NCBI GenBank assembly: GCA_963665495.1 | Contig: OY762289.1 | Location: 1,922,001-1,986,000, forward strand | Direction of reading: 5' to 3' | DNA length: 64,000 bases | Origin: G963665495 sp963665495 | Lineage (GTDB): Bacteria; Desulfobacterota; Desulfovibrionia; Desulfovibrionales; Desulfovibrionaceae | Shown: piece after piece, positions 9,247-17,116 of the stretch | How positions within the stretch are numbered: the first letter of the stretch is position 1 | How the letters are laid out: every line of letters begins with the position of its first letter | Position numbers and translations under genes: made by a program | Notes under the pieces: model-generated | Database searches by the model: none | Told to the model about the DNA's origin: nothing | The model's input: only the letters and a program-made list of their open reading frames with translations

Positions 9247-9830
9247 TTTCTCAGACGGAATAAATTCCGCTGTGTGGCCTCACCCCCTCCCGGATACGGA
9301 TTCAAGCTCTCTACCCGAACTCGGCCTTCCTGCCTGCAATGAAGCATGCCAGGGGTATAAAAGAACACACGCACAGTGAGTGCGTCCGGCTGTTATCTTT
9401 CCATTTTATCCTATATATCCATGTGTTGACTTGTTCTACAAAATCACAACAACTCATCCTCTCTTTTTCAATATCCGGCCAGGATTGCCGCTTTCCCAAG
9501 CGCCGCCTGAAAAATTTCAAAATGCAAAAAAAATTATTCATCGATTTTTTCTATGCACTATTCTAACATTACCTGACGAAGCTCCTTACGCCCCCAATCC
9601 TAAGATTATCAAGTAAAAATTAATTGAGATTAATTTATTGACAGTAAAAGCTTTAGAAAGTATCGCTTAAAATCTTTTTGTGGCTTTTGTTTGCTTTTTC
9701 AATATTTCTTTATCTTAATAAATATTGAGTACTCTTAAGACAATTTATCAAAACACGTGCCCTTGCACGATAGCCAACTTCAGTAATTACTTATATTAAA
9801 TCTCGTCAGTCCAAATGGAACATCGATTCA
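9247..9830. other. Gene-free AT-rich stretch
   Basis: No frame here shows convincing coding character; the short open frames on both strands lack ribosome sites and have low-complexity products. A TTGACA at 9638-9643 is followed after 17 bases by TATCGC, a poor -10 match, so a promoter for the secretion remnant at 9831 is possible but weak. I see no tRNA, attachment site or IS end. Confidence 0.4.
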
Positions 9831-10203
9831 ATGCGACAGAAAAATATTCTTCAGTGCGTAAAACTTCTCATACAGGATCTTGGAATTGAGGGCCGGCCCG
9901 ATTCCTTTGATGAGGCCCTTTCAGCGCAAGACGCCGACTGGAACACAGCCCTCGGCAAGGCTGGGTTTGATCTGGCGGAACGCCAATCCGACTGGAGCGA
10001 GCTTGTAGAATTCTCCGGACATGCCATTCTGCCGTTGCACAATGGAAACGCCGTCCTGCTTTTGGGAATCGTAAACGCCGAGGGGGGTGCACCGTGTCCG
10101 GATTAAGGATCCCAAGCACGATGACGGCGCTTTGCCTGACGTGAACAAGACCACTTTGACATGTCCTGGCAGTGTGCTTGCCAGATACCAACTTTTTAGC
10201 TAG
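9831..10203 (+). pseudogene. Truncated type I secretion ATPase, N-terminal peptidase-like domain only
   Basis: The frame opens as MRQKNILQCVKLL and runs through HAILPLHNGNAVLLLGI to a stop at 10106. Removing one G from the G6 run at 10082-10087 lets it continue as VHRVRIKDPKHDDGALPDV to a TAG at 10203, 123 residues in all. This is the pattern of the C39-like N-terminal domain of HlyB/LapB-type ATPases (a strand ending in VLLGI followed by a turn and V.V.DP). The membrane and ATPase domains are absent. An RTX-like substrate fragment at 7079-7242 fits, so the two are likely remnants of one secretion locus. Confidence 0.6.
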
Positions 10204-10247
10204 GTTCCATCAGACCGTTTTTACACGTTTTTCATAGGGAGATCACC

Positions 10248-10331
10248 ATGAGCTTTTTTTGGGTTTTTCTTGGATTGTTCGCTATTCTTTGGGGATTGAG
10301 ACATATCAAACAGTTCGGCGATAAATGCTAA
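10248..10331 (+). CDS. 27-residue hydrophobic small protein
   Basis: An ATG at 10248, six bases after AGGGAG, opens a 27-codon frame: 18 hydrophobic residues rich in Phe, Leu and Trp, then a short basic tail ending in Cys. A good rho-independent terminator follows 48 bases later. This arrangement of ribosome site, single membrane helix and terminator suggests a real small membrane protein. It follows the secretion-ATPase remnant by 45 bases and could have been cotranscribed with it. No family is recognised. Confidence 0.5.
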   Translation: MSFFWVFLGLFAILWGLRHIKQFGDKC

Positions 10332-10378
10332 ATTTTTCGCGGGAGCCTGGCCCTGGTTCCCAATAAGTTTTTTTTGAC

Positions 10379-10405
10379 GGCGCATTGTTCAATGCGCCTT
10401 TTTTT
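10379..10405 (+). terminator. Rho-independent terminator
   Basis: GGCGCATT and AATGCGCC form an 8-bp stem with a GTTC loop, followed by seven T. It ends the transcript carrying the 27-residue protein. Confidence 0.85.
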
Positions 10406-10496
10406 ATGTCTGTCCGAGACGGAAAATTGACTCCCCCCTCCAACTACTCCCCCCTATTAACTCATAGCCTCTTGCTATTACAGAAAAAAAGCTTCT

Positions 10497-10511
10497 TGGC
10501 ATATATCTAGC
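10497..10511 (+). promoter_or_regulatory. Possible sigma54 promoter
   Basis: TGGCATATATCTAGC has GG and GC elements 12 bases apart, as in TGGCAC-N5-TTGC, with TAGC in place of TTGC. It lies 66 bases before the gene at 10577. A 7-bp inverted repeat (GCTCAAG, 10520-10526; CTTGAGC, 10533-10539) sits in the presumed leader. Confidence 0.35.
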
Positions 10512-10576
10512 TATGCTTGGCTCAAGACTTTGCTTGAGCGCCATTGCTCCACAACCCACTACGCCGGAGGCTTCCC

Positions 10577-10930
10577 ATGAAACAGACATTGCAACGCGAA
10601 TCCAAAAATAAGCAACTGAAACTTCTTAATAAAATGAAAAATGAATTGCGGCAGGTTGTGTTGAATGACGTAAAGAAAAAAGGAATGGAACAAAAAATTT
10701 TCAACGAATACCACGAACTGGCCGGTGTCACCCGTGAGCTGCTGAATATTCTGAACGTGAACAACTTTACCAGCATGCTGAATGACAACCAAAAAAGGGA
10801 CTATGATAATCTCATGCTCAAACTGAGCAAGTGCGGCGTACGTTGCCAGATTCTGGTAGAAGAATCCGCATCTCGGGAATTCTCCCAGTATCTTAAAAAT
10901 ATTCCGACTGAGTCCAAGTATTTGAATTAG
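10577..10930 (+). CDS. Small helical hypothetical protein
   Basis: This 117-residue cytoplasmic protein is highly charged and predicted by eye to be mostly helical, with a lysine-rich N-terminal third. The start is the ATG at 10577, preceded by GGAGG. It has no signal peptide or membrane segment and no motif I recognise. It lies 39 bases upstream of another small gene in the same direction and probably shares its transcript. A possible sigma54 promoter precedes it. Confidence 0.6.
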   Translation: MKQTLQRESKNKQLKLLNKMKNELRQVVLNDVKKKGMEQKIFNEYHELAGVTRELLNILNVNNFTSMLNDNQKRDYDNLMLKLSKCGVRCQILVEESASREFSQYLKNIPTESKYLN

Positions 10931-10969
10931 TCTTCTAGTAACGGCGGATACCCTATAAAGGAGGCATCC

Positions 10970-11278
10970 ATGAACGGCATCCAACCTGTAGGAACATCGC
11001 TGAAGCAGCTCGATCTTGCTATTGATACAGACGATGAAGCTGTTGAATCAACCCCGTGCATGACAGAAAACTGCCAGCAGGCTGATGATATCATCGCAAT
11101 TGGCGCCCAGGCCCTGCAACGCTATCAAAGGGATTTTCCCGAAAATGAGGCAATAGACAGCAATACGGCAATGCAACTTCTGGAGCAGGTGAAAAGTACG
11201 TCACTGGAGGATCTGGAACAGGCGCATCAGGCTTTTGATCCCGAACGTGTTTTCAGGCTTGTGGGGCTGCTCGACTGA
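10970..11278 (+). CDS. Small acidic hypothetical protein
   Basis: This 102-residue acidic protein starts after a strong AAGGAGG site. It has two cysteines spaced CMTENC near residues 34-39 and a helical C-terminal half. No family is recognised. It appears to form an operon with the gene at 10577. The heat-stress genes htrA and hslU lie downstream, but a 167-base gap separates them and no functional link can be shown. Confidence 0.6.
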   Translation: MNGIQPVGTSLKQLDLAIDTDDEAVESTPCMTENCQQADDIIAIGAQALQRYQRDFPENEAIDSNTAMQLLEQVKSTSLEDLEQAHQAFDPERVFRLVGLLD

Positions 11279-11445
11279 CGGGCAGCCGCATATATTTTCC
11301 TGTCGGACGTCCAGGCTGCGCCATGAAAATGGGAGTTTACAAACAAGGAGGGAGACGTATACTATAGTGGTCTTTTAAGGCTGCGGCTCACTTGATCTTT
11401 TGCAGGTGTGCCCGGTTTTCCAAGTCACCCGTTCCGGAGCATTGC

Positions 11446-12876
11446 ATGTATCGTCCATTTCCTTATGTCCTGATATCGCTGCTGTTATGCAGTTTTCTGA
11501 CAATCGCCTCATGTACTGCTGCCACAGGCCTGCCGGACTTAATCGAACTTGCCGAAGAATGCAGTCCCGCTGTTGTCAATATCAGTACGGTAAAACTTGT
11601 CGACGATGCGAGCGATCTTGAAGACTTATTTAAATATCGTGATCAGGATGCTCCATTCGACGATTTTTTCGATAAATTTCAAAAATTTTTTCAATCCCCC
11701 CAAAAGCCCCACAAAGAAAGCTCCCTGGGCTCCGGTTTTATCATTTCCAAAGATGGTTATATCGTCACCAATTATCATGTGATTTCCGATGCTGAAGAGG
11801 TCAAGGTCAATCTCAAGGGCAAGGAAAAGGATTACGAATCAGTCGAGGCCAAAGTTGTCGGACGCGACAAGGAAACAGACCTGGCATTGCTGAAAATCGA
11901 AGTGAAAAATAAACTCCCGGTTCTTGAGTTCGGCGATTCAGATGACCTTAAGGTAGGACAATGGGTTATGGCCATCGGCAACCCTTTCGGACTGTCTTCC
12001 ACTGTTACTGCCGGTATTGTCAGCGCCAAAGGAAGAATTCTCGGTTCGGGCGCTTTTGACGACTACATTCAGACAGACGCGTCCATCAACCCCGGCAACA
12101 GCGGAGGCCCCCTTCTCAATCTCGACGGCAAGGTCGTGGGCGTCAATACGGCCATTGTAGCCAGCGGCCAGGGAATCGGCTTTGCCATCCCCAGCAACAT
12201 GGTCAAAAAAGTCATCGGCGAACTCCGCACCAACAAAAAAGTCCAACGCGGCTGGCTGGGCGTCTCCATTCAGGATGTAGACAAGGGGTCTGCAAAGATC
12301 CTGGGGCTCAAAACCCCCCATGGAGCGCTGGTGGCATCCGTCCTTGACGGGCAACCCGCTCAAAAAGCCGGAATAGAAACAGGTGATGTCATTACGGCTA
12401 TCAACGACACTCCCGTGGATGACTCCAACGCCCTGCTGCACCTTATTGCTTCCATTGATCCGGGAAAAGACACTAAAATCACCGTATGGCGCAAAGGGAA
12501 AACCCTTGATTTCACCATAACGCTTGGTGAACGAAATCTCGACTCTCTGGATGAAAACACCGAGCAGGAGTCCGACAAAGAAACTCGCGAAGTTGCGCTT
12601 GGTTTATCCATCCGCGCTGTGAATCAGGACGAAGCCGAAGCTCTGGGACTTGAAAAAACACGCGGCCTGCTAGTGACCGAGGTCGAAGAAGCCTCAAAAG
12701 CTGAAGAAGCCGACGTGGAACCCGGAGACGTCATCCTGGAAATCAATCAGCATCCAGTAAATACGATTCAAGATTTTGACAAAATTTTAGAAACGGACGG
12801 CCGAAGCAAAGGCGTTGTCATGCTTTTAATCAAGCGTCGCAAACAAAACATTTTCCGTACCATTCCGTTAAAATAA
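11446..12876 (+). CDS. htrA: Periplasmic serine protease, Do/HtrA type
   Basis: This 476-residue protein is a DegP/HtrA protease that degrades or refolds damaged envelope proteins. The trypsin-like domain shows the triad His111 (TNYHV), Asp145 (ETDLALLK) and Ser219 (GNSGGP). Two PDZ domains follow, at about residues 260-350 and 385-470. The start at 11446 gives a signal peptide; its end, LTIASC, also fits a lipobox, so the protein may be lipid-anchored. An earlier in-frame start at 11392 would place charged residues ahead of the signal and is less likely. Regulation by envelope stress is usual for the family. Confidence 0.93.
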   Translation: MYRPFPYVLISLLLCSFLTIASCTAATGLPDLIELAEECSPAVVNISTVKLVDDASDLEDLFKYRDQDAPFDDFFDKFQKFFQSPQKPHKESSLGSGFIISKDGYIVTNYHVISDAEEVKVNLKGKEKDYESVEAKVVGRDKETDLALLKIEVKNKLPVLEFGDSDDLKVGQWVMAIGNPFGLSSTVTAGIVSAKGRILGSGAFDDYIQTDASINPGNSGGPLLNLDGKVVGVNTAIVASGQGIGFAIPSNMVKKVIGELRTNKKVQRGWLGVSIQDVDKGSAKILGLKTPHGALVASVLDGQPAQKAGIETGDVITAINDTPVDDSNALLHLIASIDPGKDTKITVWRKGKTLDFTITLGERNLDSLDENTEQESDKETREVALGLSIRAVNQDEAEALGLEKTRGLLVTEVEEASKAEEADVEPGDVILEINQHPVNTIQDFDKILETDGRSKGVVMLLIKRRKQNIFRTIPLK

Positions 12877-13136
12877 TAATTCATTATATTGGATAGCTAA
12901 CAACTATAATTATTCTTTTTTCATGCGCTGGCACCTCTTGCATTCTTCGAACACCATGTTTAAGACGCATGCCACAGGTACCCACGGACCTGCGCGGCCT
13001 TTTTTCTCAATGCCAATACTTACGTTTTTCGGTAATAATTGGCACATAAGGTCGTGCCCGGACGGGTATGCCGCGCAGACTCTGCAGCGGGCTCTGACAA
13101 GGCCCCATAAACAGCTTTAGCGTTCTGGAGTAACTT

Positions 13137-14516
13137 ATGAATACGCTGACACCTCGAGAAATCGTTTCCGAACTCGATAAATTCATCATAGGCCAGGAAC
13201 AGGCCAAACGGATGGTGGCCATTGCCATGCGCAACCGCTGGCGCCGCCAACAACTGGACCCCGAGCTTCGTGAAGAAATCGCTCCGAAAAATATCATCAT
13301 GATCGGCCCCACCGGCGTGGGAAAAACAGAAATAGCCCGGCGTCTTTCCAAGCTTTCCGGCGCTCCTTTTTTTAAGGTCGAAGCTACCAAATTTACTGAA
13401 GTCGGTTATGTCGGTCGCGATGTGGAATCCATGGTCCGCGATCTCATGGAAATCGGAATCAACCTGGTACGCAGCGAAGAGCTCGAACGGGTTAAAATTA
13501 AGGCCGAACATAATGCAGAGGAAAAGCTTCTCGATTTGCTGCTGCCTTCGAGCAAACGTCGCGAGGATACGGATTTCTCTAAGTTAGATGCCATTGAAAT
13601 CTCCCCGACGGGAGATGCCGAGCCCGCCCAACGCACGGATAGCACCAGGGAAAAGCTGCGGCAACTCTGGCGCCAGAACAAACTGGACGACCGTGTCGTG
13701 GAAATTGAAGCCAGCGTCCAGGCTCCGCAAATGGAAATCATGGCCATGCCTGGCATGGAAGACATGGAAATGCAGTTTCGCGACATGTTCAGCCGGGTGT
13801 TTCCCAATAAAAAGAAACGCCGCAAAATAAAGGTAAAAGACGCCTACCAACTGCTCATCCAGGAAGAGAGCGATAAGCTCATAGACCATGACAAAGTGAC
13901 TGAACAGGCCAAGGAACGGGTCGAAGAAAGCGGCATTATTTTCATTGATGAAATCGATAAAATCGTCAGCAGCGCCAATGCGGGAGCCAAGAGCGACGTT
14001 TCCCGCGAGGGCGTGCAGCGAGACCTTCTGCCCATCGTGGAAGGATGCGTCGTCAACACGAAATATGGAATGATTCGTACGGATCATATCCTGTTCATTG
14101 CTGCGGGTGCCTTTCACATCAGCAAACCTTCCGACCTGGTGCCCGAACTTCAGGGACGTTTTCCCCTGCGGGTGGAGTTACAGCCTCTGGGCAAAAACGA
14201 ATTTTTACGCATCATAACTGAACCCAAAAATGCGCTTACCGTGCAATACGCAGCCTTGCTCGCAACCGAAGGCGTTAACGTCGTTTTCAGCCAGGACGGT
14301 CTGGAGGAAATAGCGGCTTTTGCCGAACTGACCAACATGGAAACAGAGAACATTGGAGCCCGCAGGCTCTACACGCTATTTGAAAAAATTCTGACGGATC
14401 TTTCTTTCAATGCTCCCGACCAAAACGGGACCACCGTCCAAGTCGACGCAGCCTATGTTCGCGAAAAACTCGCCGACGTACGGGAAGATCGCGACCTGTC
14501 CAGATATATTTTATAA
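13137..14516 (+). CDS. hslU: ATP-dependent protease ATPase subunit HslU
   Basis: HslU is the AAA+ unfoldase that feeds proteins to the HslV peptidase. The 459-residue product has Walker A GPTGVGKT at 57-64, Walker B IIFIDEID, the variable I domain between them and the C-terminal sensor-2 region GARRLYT. The N-terminal LTPREIVSELDKFIIGQ is typical. hslV, usually adjacent, is not in this window; related Desulfovibrio genomes also separate the two. argB follows after 28 bases and may be cotranscribed. The 260 bases upstream hold no gene I can support. Confidence 0.95.
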   Translation: MNTLTPREIVSELDKFIIGQEQAKRMVAIAMRNRWRRQQLDPELREEIAPKNIIMIGPTGVGKTEIARRLSKLSGAPFFKVEATKFTEVGYVGRDVESMVRDLMEIGINLVRSEELERVKIKAEHNAEEKLLDLLLPSSKRREDTDFSKLDAIEISPTGDAEPAQRTDSTREKLRQLWRQNKLDDRVVEIEASVQAPQMEIMAMPGMEDMEMQFRDMFSRVFPNKKKRRKIKVKDAYQLLIQEESDKLIDHDKVTEQAKERVEESGIIFIDEIDKIVSSANAGAKSDVSREGVQRDLLPIVEGCVVNTKYGMIRTDHILFIAAGAFHISKPSDLVPELQGRFPLRVELQPLGKNEFLRIITEPKNALTVQYAALLATEGVNVVFSQDGLEEIAAFAELTNMETENIGARRLYTLFEKILTDLSFNAPDQNGTTVQVDAAYVREKLADVREDRDLSRYIL

Positions 14517-14544
14517 TCTTGCAATTCACACTGAGGACATTACC

Positions 14545-15429
14545 ATGGAAAAAGCAAAGCGTGTCGCTAAGTTGCTGATGGAGTCCCTGCCCTATATCAA
14601 AAACTTTCACGGGCAAAGCGTAGTAATCAAATACGGCGGACACGCCATGACGGACGAAAAATTGAAGCAGACTTTCGCTCGTAATGTCGTGCTGCTCAAA
14701 TATATCGGCGTCAATCCAATCCTCGTGCATGGCGGCGGCCCGCAAATTGGTAAAATGCTCGACTCATTGGGGATCAATTGCCAGTTCCGTGAAGGCTTGC
14801 GAGTAACGGATCAAGCGACCATGGACGTTGTCGAAATGGTTCTGGTGGGCAAGGTCAACAAAGAAATCGTCAACCTGCTCAACCTGCAGGGAGGTAAAGC
14901 CGTCGGCCTGTCAGGCAAAGACGGACAGATTATTCGCGCCAGAAAACTTGAAATGTTCAAAGATAAAAAAAACGCCCCTCCTGAAATCATAGACCTGGGA
15001 AAAGTGGGGGAAGTTACGCATATTTCCGCCACACTGATCGATTCGCTCGAACGGGATGGATTCATCCCGGTCATTGCTCCTGTGGGCGTGGATGAGGACG
15101 GCGAAACCTACAATATAAACGCGGATTCAGTTGCCGGCGCGCTGGCAGGAAGCCTGAAAGCCAAACGTTTGATACTTCTGACGGATGTCGAGGGCGTTCT
15201 GAACAAAGATGGCGAACTCATCTCTTCATTGAGCATGCAGAGTGCGGCGCTGGCCATTGCGGACGGGACCATACAAGGGGGAATGATCCCCAAAATCAAG
15301 TGCTGCCTGGAAGCCCTCGATGCCGGTGTGGAAAAAGCGCACATTATCGACGGCAGACAAGAGAATTGCTTGCTTCTCGAACTCTTCACCAAAGGAGGAA
15401 TCGGGACGGAAATCACCCGTATTCCTTGA
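14545..15429 (+). CDS. argB: N-acetylglutamate kinase
   Basis: ArgB phosphorylates N-acetylglutamate, the second step of arginine synthesis. The 294-residue protein has the amino-acid-kinase signatures VIKYGGHAM, LVHGGGPQI and a C-terminal IHII-type segment (KAHIIDGR), with GGMIPK before it. The length is right for the family. The start at 14545 follows TGAGGA and leaves 28 bases after hslU. The final residues and the arginine-binding N-terminal helix (KRVAKLLMESLPYI) suggest an arginine-inhibited type. Confidence 0.95.
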   Translation: MEKAKRVAKLLMESLPYIKNFHGQSVVIKYGGHAMTDEKLKQTFARNVVLLKYIGVNPILVHGGGPQIGKMLDSLGINCQFREGLRVTDQATMDVVEMVLVGKVNKEIVNLLNLQGGKAVGLSGKDGQIIRARKLEMFKDKKNAPPEIIDLGKVGEVTHISATLIDSLERDGFIPVIAPVGVDEDGETYNINADSVAGALAGSLKAKRLILLTDVEGVLNKDGELISSLSMQSAALAIADGTIQGGMIPKIKCCLEALDAGVEKAHIIDGRQENCLLLELFTKGGIGTEITRIP

Positions 15430-15435
15430 AAACAC

Positions 15436-15472
15436 CCTGCCTGTTTTCGTTAAGGACTACAAAACAGGCAGG
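15436..15472 (+). terminator. Hairpin after argB
   Basis: CCTGCCTGTTTT (15436-15447) and AAAACAGGCAGG (15461-15472) form a perfect 12-bp stem with a 13-base loop. The T run is inside the stem, so efficiency as a terminator is uncertain. Confidence 0.55.
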
Positions 15473-15491
15473 CCGTATCAAATATAAGACA

Positions 15492-15535
15492 CAATAAAAA
15501 CGATCCCCGGCAGACAAATGGGGTCCATTTTATTG
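15492..15535. terminator. Second hairpin in the argB-pyrR convergent gap
   Basis: CAATAAAA (15492-15499) and TTTTATTG (15528-15535) enclose a smaller ATCCCC/GGGGT stem. Lying between two convergent genes with A/T tracts at both ends, it could end transcription from both sides. Confidence 0.5.
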
Positions 15536-15591
15536 CGTGCCAATCGGCTATCCTTTCGAATGGATGAGTTCCGTACTGCTAAAGTACGCAG

Positions 15592-16125
15592 TTAGGCGAC
15601 CAGGCAGACTTTATCTTTGCCGTCCCGTTCTTTAATGTAGACATTGACGTGTTCACCCCGTTGCGTTTCAACTATTTTACCAACGTAATCAGGTTGAATG
15701 GGGAGTTCGCGATGCCCCCTGTCGACCAGGACCAGCAACTGAATACGACGAGGTCTGCCGAAATCAAGTATGGCTTCCATTGCAGCTCTGATCGTGCGAC
15801 CGGTGAAAAGCACATCATCAACAAGTAAAACATCAAATCCATTGATATCGAAGGGAATTTCCGTACGGCTGATCAAAGGTTGCAGATCCAGGCTTGTCCA
15901 GTCGTCCCGGTACAGATTTATATCCAACTGCCCCAACGGTAGTGAACGTCCCAACCGACGGTCTAAAATATTTTTCAAACGCGTTGCCAAATCAACCCCT
16001 CGGCGTTGGATGCCGATCAAGGCCAGATTCTGGCAATCTCCATTTGCTGCATAAACCTGTTCCGCAAGTTGTTCGAAAAGCTCATTCATTTCGGTTTGGC
16101 CGAGAATATCCATGCAATCTTTCAT
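15592..16125 (-). CDS. pyrR: Bifunctional pyrimidine operon regulator / uracil phosphoribosyltransferase PyrR
   Basis: The PRPP-binding motif VLLVDDVLFTGRT and the RRG segment after LIGIQ are those of PyrR, which converts uracil and PRPP to UMP and, in many bacteria, binds pyr mRNA leaders. Starting at 16125 (MKDCMDIL) gives 177 residues, the usual length; an in-frame start at 16200 would add an atypical 25-residue extension. No pyr gene is adjacent, so an RNA-binding role here is open. Confidence 0.9.
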   Translation of the reverse strand: MKDCMDILGQTEMNELFEQLAEQVYAANGDCQNLALIGIQRRGVDLATRLKNILDRRLGRSLPLGQLDINLYRDDWTSLDLQPLISRTEIPFDINGFDVLLVDDVLFTGRTIRAAMEAILDFGRPRRIQLLVLVDRGHRELPIQPDYVGKIVETQRGEHVNVYIKERDGKDKVCLVA

Positions 16126-16200
16126 AATGACACCAGCATGTTGCAAATTTATTGAACTCTCCAGAATAGCCCTTCCAAGGAAATCAAGCCGTATACTCAA

Positions 16201-16511
16201 TTACTTATAAAATTTTAATTTAAGTGAAACAGAAGCAAATAGCAAATTAAAATGTCGGCATAAGCAGCGATCAGTATCTAACAATAATCATAAGCAATCT
16301 TTGTAGCCAGACCTACCGAATAAAGAGAAACTGAAAATACCATGGCAGCAGCAATGACAAAAAACTTCAGCTGCATAAAATTGTATTAGATGTATGTTTT
16401 ACTTAATAGTACATTACAAACATAAAATACAAATAAATATTCCATTAAAATTGATACACTATCCTTGAAACACAATGACTATTGATAACTTGTACAACTT
16501 GTTCTAATGTT
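16201..16511. other. AT-rich gap with one possible short gene
   Basis: On the minus strand, 16376-16278 opens a 32-codon frame from ATG with a basic start, a hydrophobic core and a C-terminal Cys (MQLKFFVIAAAMVFSVSL...). It lacks a ribosome site, so it is not listed as a gene. The rest has no coding signal. Confidence 0.3.
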
Positions 16512-16913
16512 TCACTTTTTAAAAGCATTGAATGGTGAAAAAGATGCATATGGTGTCTCGTTTAAAGATTTAAGAACTGGCGATTGTATTTGAGACATGG
16601 GGTTGAAACCCGAATAATTTCTTTCAACATAATTTTTTACCTGGACATTTGGCTGTTGTAAGTTCCCAAATGCTCGATAGGCTTCTTCTCTGTATGAAGT
16701 CATTGCATCGAATTGCGGTTCAGGAATTGAGGAAAAAGATTGCAACTCTCTGTTTTCATAAGGGGGCACGGCCTGGAATGTGAGTGATGGATTGGCTGCA
16801 TAGGGTGAAAATGACGCGTAGGGATTGAATTCCTGGCACATGCCTGCTGCAGGAAAATACCCCAGGCTCACCCAAAAAAAGCAAAGAAATCCAAAAGCCG
16901 CCGTTTTGCTCAT
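16512..16913 (-). CDS. Small exported protein with PYASFSP repeats
   Basis: This 133-residue product (from the ATG at 16913, with AGGGTGG just upstream) has a signal peptide ending near the Ala-Gly-Met-Cys segment. The mature part is rich in Pro, Tyr, Ser, Phe and Asn. The motif PYASFSP occurs near both ends of the mature protein (PYASFSPYA and PYASFSPFN). No family is recognised; it is probably periplasmic or surface located. An in-frame ATG at 16931 is an alternative start. The Cys after Gly-Met is not a good lipobox. Confidence 0.55.
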   Translation of the reverse strand: MSKTAAFGFLCFFWVSLGYFPAAGMCQEFNPYASFSPYAANPSLTFQAVPPYENRELQSFSSIPEPQFDAMTSYREEAYRAFGNLQQPNVQVKNYVERNYSGFNPMSQIQSPVLKSLNETPYASFSPFNAFKK

Positions 16914-17116
16914 ATCCACCCTGATGATCATCCAACTGCTTTAACTTTTTTCATTTTTACCACCAAATTTTCCATCCTTCCTGGACTCTTCGTCTTATAT
17001 ATAGTACTTTTTCCCTATTCGTAATAGTCCTTGTCAAGTATATTCTCTTCTGAGCATTTGAGACTCAACCTCAGCGCCGCGTTTTCCTCTGGCGGCTTGA
17101 GAGAGGTAAATTCCTA

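Noticed and set aside
9311..9616. Short open frames on both strands
   Set aside because: They overlap each other, lack ribosome sites and have low-complexity products.
12923..13120. 65-codon frame between htrA and hslU
   Set aside because: No ribosome site and random-looking composition.
16278..16376. 32-codon frame with signal-like sequence, minus strand
   Set aside because: No ribosome site; kept only as a note in the intergenic entry.
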